From positions 1,054,001 to 1,118,000 of the forward strand of contig NZ_JAKEVY010000001.1 in the NCBI RefSeq assembly GCF_021491375.1: a stretch of DNA of 64,000 nt. The letters run 5' to 3'. Source of the stretch: Flavihumibacter fluminis (GTDB lineage Bacteria > Bacteroidota > Bacteroidia > Chitinophagales > Chitinophagaceae). Below, piece after piece: positions 34,730 to 43,957 of this stretch. Every line of letters begins with the position of its first letter. The first letter of the stretch is position 1. The position numbers were made by a program, and so were the translations under genes. The notes beneath the pieces are model-generated. The model was not told where the DNA came from. It saw only the letters and a list, made by a program, of their open reading frames with translations, and did not search any database.

Positions 34730-35716
34730 TTGTTCAGTTTTGAATATCAGTCAAATAACTACAGACACCTGCTTTCGCGCATGGCGTATGAACTAGGTGT
34801 TTCGTTGCAAGGTGATACCCTGGTTTATCCAAAGGAAGTTGCAACCGGATATTCAACTGTTTTCGAACTGCCAAACGGTCTTCAGGCTATACTTTCTGAC
34901 TACACACTGAATGACCACTTTTACATGAAGCGGATAAAAGAAGCAGAAGAATTTTATGTACTCCGTTATGAAGAATTCCGTATTGCAGATGAGTTGACAT
35001 TGAAAATAGATGGAGAAACATTGTCTACCAGAAATGTACATCACTCCGGTGTTTATCTCACAAGCTCCTTATTCGATCTCTCCTACTTCGGAAGAAAAGG
35101 CAGCCACAACAAGAGTATAAACATCACTTTTGACAAAAATTGGCTAGCTGTTCATTTAGATATTAAAGACCCTGAAGAAGTACTGTCTACCTATTTGCAG
35201 CTTAAAACGGCTTCCTATACTATGGAACCAATAGACAATGAATATCGTCGTTACTTTACAGAAATACTGCATGCACAAGAAGATAATCCGTTACGTATTG
35301 CAACTATACAAAATCGGATCATGCTCCTGATCGAGCGATTCTTTTCAAGACTATATGAAAGAAGCAAATCTGTTTTAACCAGCCCCAAAATATCACGTCA
35401 CGATATTCAGCAACTGATGCATGTGGAGTCTTTACTTACAGCAAATGTTGAAACCCGTCCGCCTACTATAGATCAACTGGCGCAGGCAGCTGCCATGAGT
35501 TCCGCCAAGCTGAAAAAACTATTCAAAGAAGTGTACGGAACCAGCATATATGCCTATTACCAGAAGCAACGAATGCAAATGGCCAGAGACTTGCTGTTAC
35601 GCGGCGACTATTCAGTAAAAGAAGTAGGCTTACAAGTTGGGTATTCCAACCTCAGTAATTTTGCTGCTGCCTTTAAAAAAGAATTCAAACTGCTGCCGAG
35701 TGAAATCCGAGCCTGA
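34730..35716 (+). CDS. AraC-family transcriptional regulator
   Basis: The 328-residue product has a C-terminal AraC/XylS double helix-turn-helix: first HTH in TIDQLAQAAAMSSAKLKKLFKEV, second in DYSVKEVGLQVGYSNLSNFAAAFKKEF near the end, followed by the usual LPSEIR. The N-terminal 220 residues resemble the effector/dimer part of Bacteroidetes regulators but show no motif that names a ligand. Start: TTG 34730, supported by the -7 box at 34703; ATG 34781 is the alternative. The target is unknown. lolA converges 2 bp past its stop. Confidence 0.88.
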   Translation: MFSFEYQSNNYRHLLSRMAYELGVSLQGDTLVYPKEVATGYSTVFELPNGLQAILSDYTLNDHFYMKRIKEAEEFYVLRYEEFRIADELTLKIDGETLSTRNVHHSGVYLTSSLFDLSYFGRKGSHNKSINITFDKNWLAVHLDIKDPEEVLSTYLQLKTASYTMEPIDNEYRRYFTEILHAQEDNPLRIATIQNRIMLLIERFFSRLYERSKSVLTSPKISRHDIQQLMHVESLLTANVETRPPTIDQLAQAAAMSSAKLKKLFKEVYGTSIYAYYQKQRMQMARDLLLRGDYSVKEVGLQVGYSNLSNFAAAFKKEFKLLPSEIRA

Positions 35717-35718
35717 GC

Positions 35719-36372
35719 TTATCTCAGATCAATCTCTTCTACTCCGGGATATTTTTTCTTATCGAATACAAACTGTGCGTCAGGAATCACTGCTTTCCCG
35801 TTGAAATTGGATACTGTGTAGGTGTACACATTGCCATTCTTCTCCAGGATTTTAGCGCTGTAAATGGATTTCTGCGCTTTGTCTACCAGCAGATATACTT
35901 TATGAAATGCCTTGGATTTGTCGATTGGAGTAAGCTCAATTTCCTGCATCAGGCGATTGCCCACTTTCTTCTCACCATTTAATTTGTACAGGAAGTCTTT
36001 ATCGTAGAAATTGGTAAATAATTTCTGAGGAGTTAATGAATTTTGTCCGCCTTCCATTTTAGTGATGGTTACTTCGTTTGCTCCTTTGTCGTAGGTCCAA
36101 ACATTGGATCCGTCACTGTAAATTTCCTGTCCGGATATATTCACGCGATACTTGCCACCTTTCATAAATACAACACCGGATTTTTCTCCCTGCACTTTTC
36201 CTTTTCCATCTTCCACTTTCAGGGTAAAACCGGATTGTACGGCCTTGAATGTTTTGAATTTTGCACTCACCCCATCCAGGATTTGCTTGGCTGCAGGATC
36301 TGACTGAGCCTGACTGGAGTTAACAGAACCAAAACCTATCAATAATGCTACGAGTGTTAAAATTTTATTCAT
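35719..36372 (-). CDS. lolA: LolA-like outer-membrane lipoprotein carrier
   Basis: The 217-residue product has a signal peptide (ILTLVALLIGFGSVNSSQA-Q) and the LolA half-barrel pattern: QILDGVSAKFKTFKAVQSGFTL, GVVFMKGGKYRVNISGQEIYSDGSNVWTYD, and LTPQKLFTNFYDKDF. It shuttles lipoproteins across the periplasm, or acts as a related hydrophobic carrier. The promoter box TATCTTTG lies 24 bp before the ATG. The gene is on the same strand as ftsK, which lies 109 bp upstream, as in many Bacteroidetes, where lolA and ftsK are close neighbours. Confidence 0.88.
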   Translation of the reverse strand: MNKILTLVALLIGFGSVNSSQAQSDPAAKQILDGVSAKFKTFKAVQSGFTLKVEDGKGKVQGEKSGVVFMKGGKYRVNISGQEIYSDGSNVWTYDKGANEVTITKMEGGQNSLTPQKLFTNFYDKDFLYKLNGEKKVGNRLMQEIELTPIDKSKAFHKVYLLVDKAQKSIYSAKILEKNGNVYTYTVSNFNGKAVIPDAQFVFDKKKYPGVEEIDLR

Positions 36373-36395
36373 GTACTCAAATTAAAAATAAGTTG

Positions 36396-36403
36396 CAAAG
36401 ATA
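36396..36403 (-). promoter_or_regulatory. -7 element for lolA
   Basis: TATCTTTG on the minus strand, exact match, 24 bp before the lolA ATG. Confidence 0.55.
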
Positions 36404-36481
36404 ATTGACAATGGTATAGACTGCAATTAAGATGCAGGGATTAAGCAAGTGGTTGTCTTTAAGCCGTTTTTAACAGAAAGG

Positions 36482-39031
36482 CTACATATTTGTTAGGAAT
36501 TCTTCCAGTTCGTGCTCTGTTTTGATCAACACTTCGCGGGCTTTACTCCCCAGGTTGGGGCCTACCACCCCGGCAGCTTCAAGTTGGTCCATCAATCGGC
36601 CCGCCCTGTTATAGCCCAGTTTCATCCGGCGTTGCAGCAAGGAAGTAGAACCAATCTGATTGGCTACAATCAGTCGGGCTGCCTCTTCAAAAAGCGGATC
36701 CTTATCTCCCAGGTCAAAATCTTTTCCTTCCATGTCTTTTTCATCCACATATTCCGGCAGTAAAAATGCCTGAGGATATCCCCGCTGGTTTCCAATAAAA
36801 TCAGTCACTTCCTCCACCTCTGGCGTGTCCACAAAGGCGCACTGCAGGCGGGTCAGCTCTCCATTGTAGGAAATCAGCATATCCCCCTTCCCGATTAACT
36901 GCTCAGCTCCTCCGGCATCCAGGATGGTTCGGCTGTCAATTTTAGAGGATACTTTAAAGGCGATCCGGGCAGGGAAGTTGGCTTTGATGGTACCGGTGAT
37001 AATATTTACAGATGGACGCTGGGTGGCAATGATCAGGTGAATACCTACCGCCCTGGCCAATTGCGCTAATCGCGCGATGGGCATCTCCACTTCCTTACCT
37101 GCTGTCATAATGAGGTCTGCAAACTCATCAATCACCAATACGATAAAGGGCAGGAACTGGTGCCCTTTTTGCGGATTCAGTCTGCGCTTGATAAACTTCT
37201 CGTTGTATTCTTTAATGTTTCGGGTGCCTGCTTCCTTGAGGAGATCATAGCGGTTGTCCATCTCTATACAAAGCGCATTGAGGGTATTAATCACCTTTTT
37301 GGTATCCGTAATGATGGCTTCCTCTTCACCGGGTAGTTTGGCCAGGAAATGGTGTTCGATGGTTCTGTAAATGCTCAATTCCACCTTCTTGGGGTCCACC
37401 AGCACGAATTTCAGCTGAGAAGGATGTTTCTTATAAAGAAGTGATACCAGGATAGCATTCAATCCAACTGATTTACCCTGTCCCGTTGCACCTGCCATCA
37501 GGAGGTGGGGCATACTGGCCAGGTCAACAATAAAGTTTTCATTGTCGATTTTCTTACCAATGGCGATAGGCAGACTGAAATTGTTATGTGTGAATTTTTC
37601 AGAACTGAGCAGGGTTTTCATGCTCACCACTGTCTTTTTCACATTGGGCACTTCAATACCAATGGTACCTTTCCCGGGAATAGGTGCTATAATACGGATT
37701 CCAAGTGCAGCCAGGCTAAGTGCTATATCATCTTCCAGGTTTTTGATCCGTGAAATACGGACCCCGGCAGCAGGTACAATTTCATACAGTGTAACGGTAG
37801 GACCAACAGTTGCACTGATTTTCTGGATATTGATATCGTAATTCTTCAGGGTGTTGATGATCTGGTTTTTGTTCATCTCCAGTTCTGCCGGATCCTGAAC
37901 AATTTTTTCACTTCCATGGGTTTCAAGCAGATCCAGTCCCGGGTATTTATAATCGCGCAAATCCAGGGTTGGCTCATATGGAGGCAGTTCATCCACTTTA
38001 ACCGCATCCTCTTCCGATTCCTCAGACAGTGGTTGTGATTTTATTTCCAATGGAAGGTCCTCCACCGGTTGATTTTTCTTCACCGGGGGAGCTATAACAA
38101 CCGGGGGCTTAACTTCATGTACCGGCTCTGGTTCGGGTTCAGGCTCAGGTTCTGGTTCCGGGGTGATTTCGGCAACCAACTCTTCTTCTTTTTCAATAAT
38201 GTCAAACGGGATCATTTCCTCTTCTTCCGCCGGAGGAACTACCACTATACCACCTTTTTTCTTCAATCCATTTTTAGAAGCAAGGGTTTCATCAACCAGT
38301 AAGCGGGCACCGGAATTTTCCACCTCTTCTTCATCCTCATCAACTGGCAGTGGTGGAGTTAGGGTATCATTCTGGGATTCGGACTGTTGATTCCTGGTTG
38401 GCAGTTTGGGAATTTTGGGCACATCAAACTGCGGGTTGAATCTCCAGATGAAATAGGCGATCCCACCCAACAACAAAATAGCAGCTGTTCCGATGGTTCC
38501 TAAAAAACTGGTCATCCATTTGCTGATCATGTTTCCTACAGCACCGCCCCAGGCAAAGCTGCTGGATCCTGAAAAAAAGGCCAGGCTAACGCTGAAGTAT
38601 AGGAGTCCCACCAGCACATACCGGATATTCCTGCTAACCCGGAAAAGTTTTTTTCGAAAAAGCAGATTGGCACCCAGCACAAAAAACAGACTGCAGAGAA
38701 AATAAGAAGCAAGGCCAAATCCCTTGTAAAAAAAGAAATGGGAAACCCAGGCGCCGAGTCTTCCAAGCAGGTTGGCCACTTTGATATCCTCGGCAAACAG
38801 GAAATAGCTGCCACCGCGGAAAACCTTGTCCTGATCTGCCTTCCAGGTGAACAGGTAGGAACTAAAGGCGATAAACAGAAATATGGCCAGTAACAGGCAT
38901 ACTGCACCAATGATCTTCAGTGTTCGTTCATCCTTCACCAGCGTTTTCATTTCCACCTGCTCCTCTTTATCAGGTCGCAGATCAACTGCATCGGGACGTG
39001 ATTTTTTACGGGTCTTCGCCTTATTCGCCAT
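36482..39031 (-). CDS. ftsK: DNA translocase FtsK/SpoIIIE
   Basis: From ATG 39031 the product is 849 residues: a basic N-terminus (MANKAKTRKKSR), four or five membrane helices (about 30-205), an acidic and Pro/Glu linker with a run of EP dipeptides, the alpha/beta motor (Walker A in AGATGQGKSVGLNAIL, Walker B in FIVLVIDEFADLI) and the C-terminal gamma winged helix (STSLLQRRMKLGYNRAGRLMDQLEAAGVV). It pumps chromosome ends at the septum. The -7 box sits only 5 bp before this ATG, so the mRNA is probably leaderless. A longer frame to 39118 exists but lies upstream of the box. Confidence 0.95.
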   Translation of the reverse strand: MANKAKTRKKSRPDAVDLRPDKEEQVEMKTLVKDERTLKIIGAVCLLLAIFLFIAFSSYLFTWKADQDKVFRGGSYFLFAEDIKVANLLGRLGAWVSHFFFYKGFGLASYFLCSLFFVLGANLLFRKKLFRVSRNIRYVLVGLLYFSVSLAFFSGSSSFAWGGAVGNMISKWMTSFLGTIGTAAILLLGGIAYFIWRFNPQFDVPKIPKLPTRNQQSESQNDTLTPPLPVDEDEEEVENSGARLLVDETLASKNGLKKKGGIVVVPPAEEEEMIPFDIIEKEEELVAEITPEPEPEPEPEPEPVHEVKPPVVIAPPVKKNQPVEDLPLEIKSQPLSEESEEDAVKVDELPPYEPTLDLRDYKYPGLDLLETHGSEKIVQDPAELEMNKNQIINTLKNYDINIQKISATVGPTVTLYEIVPAAGVRISRIKNLEDDIALSLAALGIRIIAPIPGKGTIGIEVPNVKKTVVSMKTLLSSEKFTHNNFSLPIAIGKKIDNENFIVDLASMPHLLMAGATGQGKSVGLNAILVSLLYKKHPSQLKFVLVDPKKVELSIYRTIEHHFLAKLPGEEEAIITDTKKVINTLNALCIEMDNRYDLLKEAGTRNIKEYNEKFIKRRLNPQKGHQFLPFIVLVIDEFADLIMTAGKEVEMPIARLAQLARAVGIHLIIATQRPSVNIITGTIKANFPARIAFKVSSKIDSRTILDAGGAEQLIGKGDMLISYNGELTRLQCAFVDTPEVEEVTDFIGNQRGYPQAFLLPEYVDEKDMEGKDFDLGDKDPLFEEAARLIVANQIGSTSLLQRRMKLGYNRAGRLMDQLEAAGVVGPNLGSKAREVLIKTEHELEEFLTNM

Positions 39032-39036
39032 AAACG

Positions 39037-39044
39037 CAAATATA
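39037..39044 (-). promoter_or_regulatory. -7 element for ftsK, leaderless spacing
   Basis: TATATTTG on the minus strand, exact match; its last base is 6 nt from the A of ATG 39031, which puts the expected transcript start at or next to the start codon. Confidence 0.6.
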
Positions 39045-39106
39045 CATGCTGAGCAGGCTGGAAATAAATTGTATTTTGGCACATCCAATAGGGAAATGAG
39101 CTGCGC

Positions 39107-41047
39107 ATGACCATACATACCAAACCAATCATCCTGAAAATCTGCCTGCTATTTTTTTGGGTGCTGTGCGGAAGTTCAGCATCTCTGCTGGCGCAGCAAA
39201 AGCCGGGGTGGGATACTATCAAAACCAGTGAGATCCGGTTTTTCAAATCCATTAAGGAGAAAACGGGGTTGTATTTGGATGAGCAGGGGAGCCCGGAAAA
39301 AGAGGCAGTCAACAGCTTACCTGAATTGCAAACAGTAGGACCCAACTACACCCGGAGAATACCCAGTTCATTTGTTGGGAAGCCCGTCTACCTGCAGTTC
39401 ACCATTAAAAATGACCTGGACACAGTAACTACTGTCTATTTTTTGCCAGGCATGTATTTCGAAGACATTGATTTATTCCGGTACAATAGGCAAACCAACC
39501 AACTGGAACCTGAGCCAGAATACCCTGGCGAAGGGATATTTGATCCCAATGTGGTCAGTAAACTAATGTTGCAGCCTGGCGAGACAGCCACTTTTGTCAC
39601 CAAACTGGCCTTTATCAAAACCACTATCAATACTATTACCCCTACACTCAGTTTTGGCCATTTTCTTCCAACCCTGTTGACCGAATTGCAGAGTGAGCGC
39701 AAGATCAATACTGTGATATCTTTCCTGGTATGCGGTATCATGCTGATGATGATTTTTTATTCACTGGCTGAATTTTACATCAACAGGAACCGGGTATTCC
39801 TGTATTATTCCGCGTATGCGATTCTGCTCGGGGTTATGTTCTTTTTCAAGGCCTACCTGTTTAAAACCCCGACGGTTTCGAATTACTTTTTTGAATCCTA
39901 TTTTGATTTTATCCTGCAGGCAGGCGGAACGCTGTTTTACTTCATGTTTCTCCGGAAATTCACACAGTCGGCAACAGAATTTCCGCTTCTGAATAAGGTT
40001 CTGCTGATTCAGCAGATCGTAACCATTTCCGGCATGCTGCTTTTTACTATCCTTCATTTTTTCACAGATCTTTTCCAGGTACAAAACCTGGTAGAGAATA
40101 TTGTGAAATACGCCTGGTCGGCCTGTACTGTATTCTTTATCATTTTTGCAATTGTCAAACGCCATCACTTACTGACCTACCTTGCTATAGGCCATTGCTT
40201 CCTGTTTGCTGGCGGATTGCTTTCTCTTTTCCTGATCAACTCCACCTACCGGTTTAATCCCTACCTGGGCTCACTGGTAAACGACTCCCTGTTCTGGTAT
40301 GAAATGGGTATTCTGTTCGAACTGATGTTTTTCCTGGTTGCCCTTTCCTATAAAAACAGGCTTGATATTTCTGCAAGAGCCCGTGAAAAAGAAAGGCTGT
40401 TGCTGGAGTATGAAAAAAGTGCGATTGAACGAAAAATGGCCGTGCTTGCTGCCAAACAGGAAGAGAGAAACCGGATCTCTGCAGATATGCACGATGAACT
40501 AGGATCCGGCGTTACGGCGATCCGGCTGATGAGTGAACTGGCAAAAACCAAATTGAAAGATCATTCCCTTCCCGAACTGGAACGGATCTCCAACTCAGCC
40601 AATGACCTGATCAGTAAAATGAACACCATCATCTGGACCATGAAAAGTTCCAATGATACGGTAGACAATATGATCGCATATGTCAGATCCTATGCTGCAG
40701 AGTTTTTTGACACTACTGAAATCCGTTGTATAGTAGAATATCCTGAACAATTACCTGCTATTGAAATGAGCGGGGAAAAGAGGAGGAATGTCTTTCTATG
40801 CATCAAAGAATCACTTAATAATGCACTGAAACATTCCAGTGCCACAGAGGTACGAATCCTCTTTAAAATTGGCCCTCACCTGGTAATTCAAATTATTGAC
40901 AATGGTGTTGGTGTGAAATCGATTAACATATCCGAATTCAGCAATGGACTAACGAATATGCGCAAACGAATGGAGTCCATTGATGGTCACTTCTCCATCC
41001 GAAATGAGAATGGAACCACTGTTACGTTAAGCATTCCGCTTCAATAA
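39107..41047 (+). CDS. sensor histidine kinase, 7TMR-DISM type
   Basis: The 646-residue product has a signal peptide (to about residue 29), a beta-rich periplasmic sensor like 7TMR-DISM extracellular domains, seven membrane helices between about 200 and 405, a short coiled coil, a HisKA_3-type dimer domain with the phosphoacceptor in ADMHDELGSGV, and a HATPase domain (NNALKHS, DNGVG, GLTNMRKRM). It belongs to the NarX/DesK-like kinases, which normally pair with LuxR-type regulators; none is adjacent, so the partner must be elsewhere. The last 21 bp overlap the converging DUF423 gene. Start box: GTATTTTG near 39070, an imperfect -7. Confidence 0.9.
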   Translation: MTIHTKPIILKICLLFFWVLCGSSASLLAQQKPGWDTIKTSEIRFFKSIKEKTGLYLDEQGSPEKEAVNSLPELQTVGPNYTRRIPSSFVGKPVYLQFTIKNDLDTVTTVYFLPGMYFEDIDLFRYNRQTNQLEPEPEYPGEGIFDPNVVSKLMLQPGETATFVTKLAFIKTTINTITPTLSFGHFLPTLLTELQSERKINTVISFLVCGIMLMMIFYSLAEFYINRNRVFLYYSAYAILLGVMFFFKAYLFKTPTVSNYFFESYFDFILQAGGTLFYFMFLRKFTQSATEFPLLNKVLLIQQIVTISGMLLFTILHFFTDLFQVQNLVENIVKYAWSACTVFFIIFAIVKRHHLLTYLAIGHCFLFAGGLLSLFLINSTYRFNPYLGSLVNDSLFWYEMGILFELMFFLVALSYKNRLDISARAREKERLLLEYEKSAIERKMAVLAAKQEERNRISADMHDELGSGVTAIRLMSELAKTKLKDHSLPELERISNSANDLISKMNTIIWTMKSSNDTVDNMIAYVRSYAAEFFDTTEIRCIVEYPEQLPAIEMSGEKRRNVFLCIKESLNNALKHSSATEVRILFKIGPHLVIQIIDNGVGVKSINISEFSNGLTNMRKRMESIDGHFSIRNENGTTVTLSIPLQ

Positions 41048-41419
41048 GGCAAGGAAGAGAAAAATCCAGCCGACTACCAGGAATACGCCGCCAATGGGAG
41101 TGATCAGTCCCAACTTCGAAAGGCCGACAGTATCAGTAGCTTTCAGCAGCGTTAACAGGTAAAGAGATCCACTGAACAGGAGGATGCCGACCAAAAAACA
41201 CTGCGCGGCCCTTCTTAAATGGGCAGACTGAACATGCATTGCAATCAATCCGGTAGCAAGCAATGCAAACACATGATAAAAATGATAGCGCACACCGGTA
41301 TCGAAGGTGGTTACAGTTTCCGGTGGTACAAGTTGCTTGAGTCCATGTGCTCCGAATGCGCCAAGAATAACTGCAAGTGCACCCAGCAGGGCAGCGCTGG
41401 ATAGTATTGATTTACTCAT
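41027..41419 (-). CDS. DUF423 family membrane protein
   Basis: The 130-residue product has four membrane helices and the DUF423 opening ALLGALAVILGAFGAHGLK, then YHFYHVFALLATGL, LLFSGSLYLLTL and ITPIGGVFLVVGWIFLFLAL. Function is unknown in the family. It overlaps the end of aroK by 8 bp on the same strand, so it is the last gene of an aroK operon, and overlaps the histidine kinase 3' end by 21 bp in convergent orientation. Confidence 0.9.
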   Translation of the reverse strand: MSKSILSSAALLGALAVILGAFGAHGLKQLVPPETVTTFDTGVRYHFYHVFALLATGLIAMHVQSAHLRRAAQCFLVGILLFSGSLYLLTLLKATDTVGLSKLGLITPIGGVFLVVGWIFLFLALLKRNA

Positions 41420-41918
41420 GAATTATTGCTGCTTTAATCTGATCAAGAGAAAGTTCTTCTTCGTGCAAGGCGAGATGCGCCTGCTCATAATACATTTTAC
41501 GGTCGTGCAGTTTCTTGATGATAAAGGATTTCATCTCCTCATCAGGAATATCTTTCAGTAAGGGGCGATGTTTTTTCTCTTTAAGCAATCTGTCAATCAA
41601 TACCGGTGTAGCAGTATTCAGCCAGATCACTTTACCATGCTCCTTCATGTAATCAATATTTCCAAAGAAACAGGGAGTACCTCCGCCACTCGAGATCACA
41701 AAATCATCATGGTTTTCGGTCAGGTTGATCAGTGTGTCTTTTTCAAGCAGGCGAAAATACTCCTCTCCTTTTTCTGCAAATATTTCGGTGATGGGTTTGC
41801 CTTCTCTGAAAACAATCACATCATCCAGATCAAAGAATGGAATGTTCAGGGAATCTGACAGTTTTCTTCCCCAATGCGATTTTCCGCTCCCCATAAAACC
41901 AATCAGATAGATTTTCAT
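41412..41918 (-). CDS. aroK: shikimate kinase
   Basis: The 168-residue product opens MKIYLIGFMGSGKSHWGRKL with the Walker A loop, then FFDLDDVI with the shikimate-binding Asp, the FRLLEKDTL segment, SSGGGTPCF and the lid RHRPLL-like KKHRPLL. It phosphorylates shikimate on the way to chorismate. ATG 41918 gives the family start; the frame reaches 41933. It follows the glutaryl-CoA dehydrogenase gene by 1 bp, so both are probably one transcript. Confidence 0.93.
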   Translation of the reverse strand: MKIYLIGFMGSGKSHWGRKLSDSLNIPFFDLDDVIVFREGKPITEIFAEKGEEYFRLLEKDTLINLTENHDDFVISSGGGTPCFFGNIDYMKEHGKVIWLNTATPVLIDRLLKEKKHRPLLKDIPDEEMKSFIIKKLHDRKMYYEQAHLALHEEELSLDQIKAAIIHE

Positions 41919-41919
41919 A

Positions 41920-43098
41920 TTAACTGAATGCATTCAGTCCGGTTACATCCATACCGGTTATTAATAAATGAATATCATGCGTGCCTTCGTAGGTGATCAC
42001 ACTTTCCAGGTTCATCATATGACGCATCACACTGTATTCTCCTGTAATACCCATTCCACCGAGCATTTGACGGGCATCTCTGCAAACATTGTGAGCTACT
42101 TCACAACCGTTGCGTTTTGCCATACTTACCTGGGCAGGTGTAACCTTGCCTTCGTTCATCAGCACTGCAACTCTCCAATTCAATAATTGTGCCTTGGAAA
42201 TTTCAGTGATCATTTCAGCCAGTTTCTTTTGCTGCAACTGAAAACCTGCGATCGGCCGGTCAAATTGAACCCGTTCTTTTGCATAACGAAGAGCAGTATC
42301 ATAACAATCCATTGCTGCTCCTACAGTACCCCAGGCAATCCCGAAACGCGCTTTTGTCAAACAACTCAGCGGACCTCTCATTCCTTTCACATTGGGAAGA
42401 ATATTCGCCTTTGGAACTTTTACATTATCAAACACCAGTTCCCCGGTGGCAGAGGCCCGGAGGCTCCACTTACCATGCGTAGTGGGAGTGCTGAATCCTT
42501 CCATGCCTCTTTCAACAACCAATCCATGTACAACGCCCTCTTCATTTTTTGCCCATACCACTGCGATATCAGCAAAAGGGGCATTCGAGATCCACATTTT
42601 TGCTCCATTCAGGATCACATGATCACCCGCATCTTTGAAATTGGTCAGCATGCCAGCAGGATTACTACCATGATTGGGTTCTGTTAATCCAAAACATCCT
42701 AACCATTCACCACTTCCAAGTTTAGGCAGGTATTTTTTACGCTGCTCTTCATTTCCATATTCATAAATCGGGAACATCACCAATGAACCCTGTACAGAGG
42801 CAGTAGAACGAACGCCACTATCTCCTCTTTCCAGTTCCTGCATCATCAACCCGTAGGAGATATAATCCAGTCCGCCTCCTCCATATTCCGCCGGAATAGT
42901 GGGACCAAAAACACCCAGTTCTCCCATCTGCTTAACAATTTGGCGGGGAAACTCAGCTTTCTGTGCATACTCTTCAATGATCGGAGAAATCTCCTGTTTC
43001 ACATAATTGCGGACAGCATCTCGGATCATTTTGTGTTCTTCGGTCAACAAATCATCCAGCTGCAAATAATCGGGAGATTGAAATAGGTCCTGGGCCAT
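41920..43098 (-). CDS. gcdH: acyl-CoA dehydrogenase, glutaryl-CoA dehydrogenase type
   Basis: The 392-residue product has the FAD-binding segments GCFGLTEPNHGSNP and KMWISNAPFADI and the catalytic Glu in ESVITYEGTHDIHLL near residue 370. The RGDSGVRSTASVQGSLVM arginine and Ser block and the Glu position match glutaryl-CoA dehydrogenases, which oxidise and decarboxylate glutaryl-CoA to crotonyl-CoA in lysine and tryptophan breakdown. Kynureninase 0.9 kb upstream and Hbd 5 kb away fit that route. aroK follows directly. Confidence 0.88.
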   Translation of the reverse strand: MAQDLFQSPDYLQLDDLLTEEHKMIRDAVRNYVKQEISPIIEEYAQKAEFPRQIVKQMGELGVFGPTIPAEYGGGGLDYISYGLMMQELERGDSGVRSTASVQGSLVMFPIYEYGNEEQRKKYLPKLGSGEWLGCFGLTEPNHGSNPAGMLTNFKDAGDHVILNGAKMWISNAPFADIAVVWAKNEEGVVHGLVVERGMEGFSTPTTHGKWSLRASATGELVFDNVKVPKANILPNVKGMRGPLSCLTKARFGIAWGTVGAAMDCYDTALRYAKERVQFDRPIAGFQLQQKKLAEMITEISKAQLLNWRVAVLMNEGKVTPAQVSMAKRNGCEVAHNVCRDARQMLGGMGITGEYSVMRHMMNLESVITYEGTHDIHLLITGMDVTGLNAFS

Positions 43099-43133
43099 GG
43101 CATCGTTTTTTTTATCGTACTAATGTAATCAGT

Positions 43134-43937
43134 TTACTGTAAATAGTTGCTCATCTCTGCCTGGTACTGGCTTGCGATGATGCGGGCTTCTTCTGCGAAA
43201 TCTTCTTTTTCGGAAGCATATATAATGGCTCTGCTGGCATTCACCAACAGTCCTGCATCTTTATTCAGCGCTTTCTCTGAAATCTCACGCAAACTTCCTC
43301 CCTGTGCACCAACTCCGGGTACCAGGAAAAAATGATCCGGCAACCAGGATCTGATTGCACTGAATGCTTCTGCCTGGGTAGCTCCCACCACAAACATCAG
43401 GTTACCCGGATTTCCCCAGGAAGCAACCGTCTTCATTACTTTTTCATAGAGGTATTCTTCACCCATCTTTTGCAATTCAAAATCGGCAGCACCTTTATTG
43501 CTGGTTAATCCCAGCACGATGGTCCATTTGTTGTCATATTCCAAAAATGGCTGTACACTGTCGGCACCCATGTAAGGCGCTACAGTGATCGCATCAAAAG
43601 GAAGTGCTTCAAAAAATGCTTTTGCGTATTGTGAACTGGTGTTCCCAATATCACCTCTTTTGGCATCCGCAATTTTCAGATGTGTGGAAGGGATGTAGTG
43701 CACCGTTTCTTCCATGATCTCCCAGCCGCGGGGTCCCATTGCTTCGTAAAATGCAGTATTGATTTTATAGCTAACGCAAGCGTCGAGCGTAGCATCAATG
43801 ATGGCTTTATTGAATGCCAGTACAGCATCCGGCCTTTGTTTTAAATGCGCTGGAATTTTATCCGGGTCCGTATCCAATCCAACACAGAGATAGGATTTTT
43901 TCTTTTTTATCTGCTCAACCAGTGATTGCCTGTTCAT
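43134..43937 (-). CDS. pyrF: orotidine-5'-phosphate decarboxylase, group 2
   Basis: The 267-residue product shows the group-2 pattern: YLCVGLDTDPDKIP at the N-terminus, the catalytic Lys/Asp block KIADAKRGDIGNTS near 95, VAPYMGADSVQPFL, and FLVPGVGAQGG. It makes UMP in pyrimidine synthesis. ATG 43937 is used; the frame opens at GTG 43943. A one-mismatch -7 box (TATCTTCG) ends 5 bp before the ATG. The gene sits between kynureninase and gcdH on the same strand. Confidence 0.94.
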   Translation of the reverse strand: MNRQSLVEQIKKKKSYLCVGLDTDPDKIPAHLKQRPDAVLAFNKAIIDATLDACVSYKINTAFYEAMGPRGWEIMEETVHYIPSTHLKIADAKRGDIGNTSSQYAKAFFEALPFDAITVAPYMGADSVQPFLEYDNKWTIVLGLTSNKGAADFELQKMGEEYLYEKVMKTVASWGNPGNLMFVVGATQAEAFSAIRSWLPDHFFLVPGVGAQGGSLREISEKALNKDAGLLVNASRAIIYASEKEDFAEEARIIASQYQAEMSNYLQ

Positions 43938-43957
43938 GAGCACGAAGATAAGAAGGA

